Below the pieces are notes generated by a model. The model was not told the origin of the DNA and did no database searches. It was given only the letters and a program-made list of their open reading frames with translations. 17,991 nucleotides of DNA from CAYRFF01 sp964436125 (GTDB lineage Bacteria > Bacteroidota > Bacteroidia > Chitinophagales > Saprospiraceae): positions 1 to 17,991 of the forward strand of contig CAYTBT010000047.1 in assembly GCA_964436125.1 (NCBI GenBank). The letters run 5' to 3'. Shown in pieces: positions 15,029-17,991 of the stretch. Position 1 is the stretch's first letter. Each line of letters starts with the position of its first letter. The position numbers were made by a program, and so were the translations under genes.

Positions 15029-15865
15029 ATGAGATTACTCGTATTAAGTATTTTATGCTCTGCATTCATTTTAACATCATGCGGAACAAAGAGCAATTCG
15101 GAGAAAAATGCCGCTCAAACTGAAGAAAACAGTGCCGCTGAATCGGTAAGTGCCGAAAATGCAATCCTCGATGAGAATGGCGGTGACATTAAGCTCATCC
15201 CATTCGGTGAATCACCATCTTATGATAATGCTATCATAGAAAGTCTCGAATATAAGGATGGAAATTTCACATACACAATACCGGAAGGAGAATATAAGCT
15301 CGGTGAGCAGACCAGCGATGCTGACATTAAGATGTGTGCCAATAGTGCGAAGGGACAACACATTCACCTTATTATCGATGATCAACCGTATTATTCTTTC
15401 TATACACCGACATTTGAGAAGACTATAATGAATGGGAAGCACTATATTCTCACATTCTTGTCTCGCTCCTACCACGAGAGTATAAAAACACCGGATGCGC
15501 ATCGCGCTATGCAAGTAGAAGTGAAAGATAATAACTTCGCTTCCGTTGCGCCGATCAATCAACCGATGATATTTTACTCGAGACCTAAAGGAACTTATGT
15601 CGGCGATGACACTAAGAAAGTTATGCTTGACTTCTATCCTATTAAAGCAGAACTCGGGAAAGATGCGTATAAGGTTAAAGTCGATATCAATAATAAGGCC
15701 AGCTTCACACTAACTGAATGGCAACCTTATTATATTGTAGGATTGCCGATGGGTGTAAATAACATTACACTTTCCCTGATTGACTCCGATGGAGAACTCG
15801 TCGATTCTCCCTTAAATAAGGTAAGCAGAAGAATCGTGCTTAAAGCCGATCCTGCCAAACAATAA
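15029..15865 (+). CDS. Putative lipoprotein of unknown function, possibly two related domains
   Basis: The first 18 residues form a lipoprotein signal: MRLLVLSIL, a hydrophobic core, then the lipobox LTSC with Cys18 as the expected lipidation site. A polar, Ala/Glu/Ser-rich linker follows (about residues 19-50). The mature part has no enzyme motif that I recognise. Two stretches look alike in layout: HIHLIIDDQPYYSFY leading to MNGKHYILTFLSR, and VDINNKASFTLTEWQPYY leading to LPMGVNNITLSLIDSDG. Both resemble beta-sandwich repeats, which suggests an internal duplication. ATG15029 is preferred over in-frame ATG15011 (six residues longer) because of the promoter position. The frame also extends upstream to 14702, but that part crosses the tRNA-Ser gene and is not coding. 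A cell-envelope location is inferred. Confidence 0.8.
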   Translation: MRLLVLSILCSAFILTSCGTKSNSEKNAAQTEENSAAESVSAENAILDENGGDIKLIPFGESPSYDNAIIESLEYKDGNFTYTIPEGEYKLGEQTSDADIKMCANSAKGQHIHLIIDDQPYYSFYTPTFEKTIMNGKHYILTFLSRSYHESIKTPDAHRAMQVEVKDNNFASVAPINQPMIFYSRPKGTYVGDDTKKVMLDFYPIKAELGKDAYKVKVDINNKASFTLTEWQPYYIVGLPMGVNNITLSLIDSDGELVDSPLNKVSRRIVLKADPAKQ

Positions 15866-15891
15866 TTTTTTCCTTTAGATTGCTTCAAGTC

Positions 15892-15924
15892 TTTGGTTAA
15901 AATAAGGAAATATATGTATATTTG
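15892..15924 (+). promoter_or_regulatory. Promoter of tRNA-His
   Basis: TTTG (15892-15895) and TATATTTG (15917-15924) are separated by 21 nt, a full match to the Bacteroidota consensus. The mature tRNA starts about 41 nt downstream. Confidence 0.85.
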
Positions 15925-15965
15925 CGCACGCTTAAAAGGTAGCATTTTATTCCTTTAAGCAAGAT

Positions 15966-16040
15966 GGTGGGTATAGCTCAGCTGGTTAGAGCGCTGGATT
16001 GTGGTTCCAGAGGTCGTCGGTTCGAACCCGATTATCCACC
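15966..16040 (+). tRNA. tRNA-His (anticodon GUG)
   Basis: The acceptor strand GTGGGTA (15967-15973) pairs with TATCCAC (16033-16039). The extra G at 15966 faces C at 16040, the G(-1):C73 pair diagnostic of tRNA-His. The anticodon arm CTGGATTGTGGTTCCAG gives anticodon GTG. The T arm has GGTTCGAACCC. CCA is not encoded. A T-rich run (nine T in a row) begins just downstream and may end transcription. Confidence 0.96.
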
Positions 16041-16278
16041 CTTCTTTTTTTTTCTACGCTCATTTATCTATCAAGACAAGGCACGGACATCTTAGGTGAT
16101 CGGCGTATTGCAATAAGACCTATTGAAAATCCTTTCCTATATCCATAGCCACCGAGCCATAAGCAATGATTTTCTAGAGTATTATCATTGGAAATAAGTC
16201 ACAGCATACAACCTACTCTTCACACAAGCACTATGAGACAGGTATCATAAAAAGGGAAGCTATTAAATCAATGTCGCC

Positions 16279-17025
16279 TTATTCTTCCTCATATTCTCTC
16301 TTATACAAGGAAAAACTGTTCACCTCGCCGCCATTATAGATTTTCAGCTTCTGTTTATTCAATAAATCCAGGAGTGCAAGAAAAGTTACGATTGCATGGA
16401 TGCGGCTCTCACATAAGCTAAAAATCTCCTGGAATGAGCAACGCTCTGACAGGGAAACCCGGCTCATTATTATCTCTGACTGCTCTTGAATCGTATAATT
16501 ATACCGCATAACGGTATGAATCTTTCTGTGCTTTTCACGTTGGAAAGTCTCAAGCACATTTTTAAAGGCTTTCATAAGGCCATAGAGTGTCAATGACTCT
16601 AGCTCGATATCCACGAGAGCTTCACGTGCAATATTCTCCACTTCCCTTTTCACATTGCCACGCGGCGCCTTCCGAGCCATTTCTTCCTCCATAGCCCTCA
16701 ACTCATCAAGAGTAGCCTTATACTTTTTATACTGAATGAGGCGATTGACGAGTTCCTCGCGCGGATCGATTTCATTCCCCTCTTCATCGACAGGTTTACG
16801 CGGGAGCAACATACGCGCTTTAATCCGCATCAATGTCGCTGCAACAAGAATAAACTCACTGGCTACATCAATATTCAATCGTTCCAGTTCCTTGATATAT
16901 GCGAGATAATCATTTGTTATCTTTGCTATCGGAATATCATAAATATCGAGCTCATCTCTTTCAATAAAAAAGAGAAGCAGGTCAAATGGACCTTCAAATT
17001 GCTCGAGTTTTACCTGATATGCCAT
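16279..17025 (-). CDS. scpA: Segregation and condensation protein A (kleisin)
   Basis: ScpA is the kleisin subunit that bridges SMC heads with ScpB and helps condense and segregate the chromosome. The 248-residue product has family length. It begins with YQVKLEQFEGPFDLLLFFIE, continues DIYDIPIAKITNDYLAYI, and has the helical VASEFILVAATLMRIKARML block. A charged, probably flexible middle (DEEGNEIDPREE) follows. The C-terminal part (about residues 190-235) contains a winged-helix-like segment with FQEIFSLCESRIHAIVTFLALLDL, which contacts the SMC head in relatives. The start ATG is 33 nt from the divergent methyltransferase gene. A -7-like box (TAAGTTTA, minus strand, 17039-17046) lies between them. 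No smc or scpB gene is in the window. Confidence 0.95.
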   Translation of the reverse strand: MAYQVKLEQFEGPFDLLLFFIERDELDIYDIPIAKITNDYLAYIKELERLNIDVASEFILVAATLMRIKARMLLPRKPVDEEGNEIDPREELVNRLIQYKKYKATLDELRAMEEEMARKAPRGNVKREVENIAREALVDIELESLTLYGLMKAFKNVLETFQREKHRKIHTVMRYNYTIQEQSEIIMSRVSLSERCSFQEIFSLCESRIHAIVTFLALLDLLNKQKLKIYNGGEVNSFSLYKREYEEE

Positions 17026-17058
17026 AAATACTGTTGATTAAACTTAAATTTTTACCTG

Positions 17059-17787
17059 ATGCAGAATCCCACTTTTTACCTCCTCCCCGCACCCCTGAGT
17101 CCCGATTCCTGGCAGTTCATTCCGGATTATGCTCTACAAATATATCATAAAATCGATTACTTCATCGCTGAAAATCCCAAAACTGCTCGCCGCTTTATCA
17201 ATCAGATCAATCATCCGCTTCCGCAAATGGAAATTCAGGTTCACAGATTCAATAAGAAATCCTCCACAATGGACATCGATGGACTTATGCAACCGCTAAA
17301 AAATGACAAATCGATTGCTTATGTCTCCGAAGCCGGTTCAGCTGCAATCGCCGACCCCGGTAATCGACTGGTTCTATGGGCACATCGACATAATATCACA
17401 GTCTCTCCTATTCCCGGACCGATAAGTCTTATGCTAGCCTTATCAGCCAGTGGACTAAACGGTCAGAATTTCCATTTTCACGGCTATTTACCGATAAAAC
17501 AAAATGCCTTAAGCCAGAAAATTGACAAATTACAAGCTGAAAGTGTAAAAAACGGAACCACACATTTATTTATTGAAACACCTTATCGCGCACAGAAAAC
17601 ATTCAAGGCACTACTCACAACTCTACACCCAGACATCAATCTCTGTCTGGCAAGAGATCTCACGATGGAGTCCCAATTCATTTTAACACAATCAGTCAAG
17701 GGCTGGAGGACAGGATTCTACGATGACATTGCCAGAGATTCACTCTGCGTATTTTTATTTGCGGCAGCAGGAGCGGGGATTCATTAA
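17059..17787 (+). CDS. RsmI-like SAM-dependent methyltransferase (tetrapyrrole methylase superfamily)
   Basis: The superfamily transfers methyl groups from S-adenosylmethionine. The best-known relative, RsmI, 2'-O-methylates C1402 of 16S rRNA. The 242-residue protein is shorter than standard RsmI (near 280). Its motifs are SEAGSAAIADPG (90-101), where RsmI usually has DAGTPGISDPG, then PIPGPISLMLALSASGL (117-133), FHGYLP (140-145) and FIETPYR. The N terminus (FYLLPAPLSPDSWQFIPDY) differs from the RsmI opening, and no C-terminal extension is present. This fits a second paralogue of RsmI that I associate with Bacteroidota and whose substrate I cannot name, so I do not call it rsmI. It is divergent from scpA. 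Confidence 0.85.
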   Translation: MQNPTFYLLPAPLSPDSWQFIPDYALQIYHKIDYFIAENPKTARRFINQINHPLPQMEIQVHRFNKKSSTMDIDGLMQPLKNDKSIAYVSEAGSAAIADPGNRLVLWAHRHNITVSPIPGPISLMLALSASGLNGQNFHFHGYLPIKQNALSQKIDKLQAESVKNGTTHLFIETPYRAQKTFKALLTTLHPDINLCLARDLTMESQFILTQSVKGWRTGFYDDIARDSLCVFLFAAAGAGIH

Positions 17788-17928
17788 GGTAAAATGGTAT
17801 TTAACTTTAATTTTCCTGTATAAAAACGGAACATTATAGTTTTATCTTACACATACACATAGAAGGATGCTAATTTTAAAAGCTTCCTAAGTTCCACTGT
17901 GGATAATAAAAAATTAAAAAATAATTTG

Positions 17929-17936
17929 TATATTTG
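17929..17936 (+). promoter_or_regulatory. TATATTTG -7 box abutting the right repeat
   Basis: This exact match to TAnnTTTG ends one base before the right repeat begins and points into it. No clear TTTG is found about 20 nt upstream, so only half a promoter is supported. The left repeat has no equivalent box at its border. Confidence 0.45.
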
Positions 17937-17991
17937 ATCACACCTGTCCAAAACGTTTTGAAACTTAAAACCTTTTAGGATGAACACTGAA
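17937..17991. repeat. Right copy of the 55-nt inverted repeat
   Basis: This is the reverse complement of 43-97 with one mismatch, and it includes the palindrome CAAAACGTTTTG (17949-17960). It runs to the window edge, so its true length is unknown. An ATG at 17979 could begin a gene of the flanking element (Met-Asn-Thr-Glu), but in the left copy the same frame reaches TAG after five codons. It is probably the edge of an insertion sequence. Confidence 0.85.

Noticed and set aside
16041..16278. Possible small gene or RNA between tRNA-His and scpA
   Set aside because: Apart from the T-rich run just after the tRNA, the 238 nt have no credible frame, hairpin or promoter that I can support.
1..17991. 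CRISPR array, prophage, defence or biosynthetic gene cluster
   Set aside because: No regularly spaced direct repeats, integrase, phage structural gene, nuclease/helicase pair or synthase was seen. All intact genes are housekeeping, metabolic or envelope types.

Overview
The window looks like chromosomal DNA of a member of the Bacteroidota. Three things point there: core promoters of the Bacteroidota type (TTTG, about 20 nt, then TAnnTTTG) in front of both tRNA genes and several coding genes; several starts with no Shine-Dalgarno sequence and a very short leader; and protein types common in that phylum (fused isobutyryl-CoA mutase IcmF, a 2TM-domain protein, a SAM methyltransferase of the RsmI superfamily, a PAP2 phosphatase with an SNHAANH motif). 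The genus cannot be read from the sequence. Most of the content is ordinary housekeeping and metabolism, and I see no prophage, CRISPR array, toxin-antitoxin pair or defence island.

Layout. Both edges carry the same 55-nt sequence in opposite orientation (43-97 and 17937-17991, one mismatch), so the 17.8-kb segment lies between inverted copies of a repeat, most likely the ends of an insertion sequence. At the left, after an AT-rich stretch with a (TA)n tract, there is a badly decayed dapA (438-1116) followed by intact asd (1195-2199). DapA and Asd catalyse consecutive steps towards lysine and diaminopimelate. A long imperfect hairpin (2221-2291) separates asd from icmF (2408-5773), a fused B12-dependent mutase with its G-protein chaperone. 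Next come yaaA (5820-6587), a penicillin-acylase-family hydrolase (6793-9234) overlapping by one base with a small membrane protein (9234-9626), and a 2TM-domain protein (9665-10042). A PAP2 phosphatase (10068-10646) lies on the minus strand.

In the right half, glmM (10797-12167) starts at a GTG just after a clear promoter and is followed by a cysteine desulfurase (12200-13342) and ribD (13401-14432). A tRNA-Ser(UGA) on the minus strand has its own promoter and terminator. It is divergent from a putative lipoprotein (15029-15865), which is followed by tRNA-His(GUG) with a near-ideal promoter. scpA (minus, 16279-17025) and an RsmI-like methyltransferase (plus, 17059-17787) are divergent and separated by only 33 nt.

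The observations most worth following up are the inverted repeats at the two edges (with a TATATTTG promoter box touching the right copy), the dapA pseudogene beside intact asd, the asd-icmF hairpin, the Arg-to-Gln change in the PAP2 active-site motif, and a lipoprotein that appears to hold two related domains.
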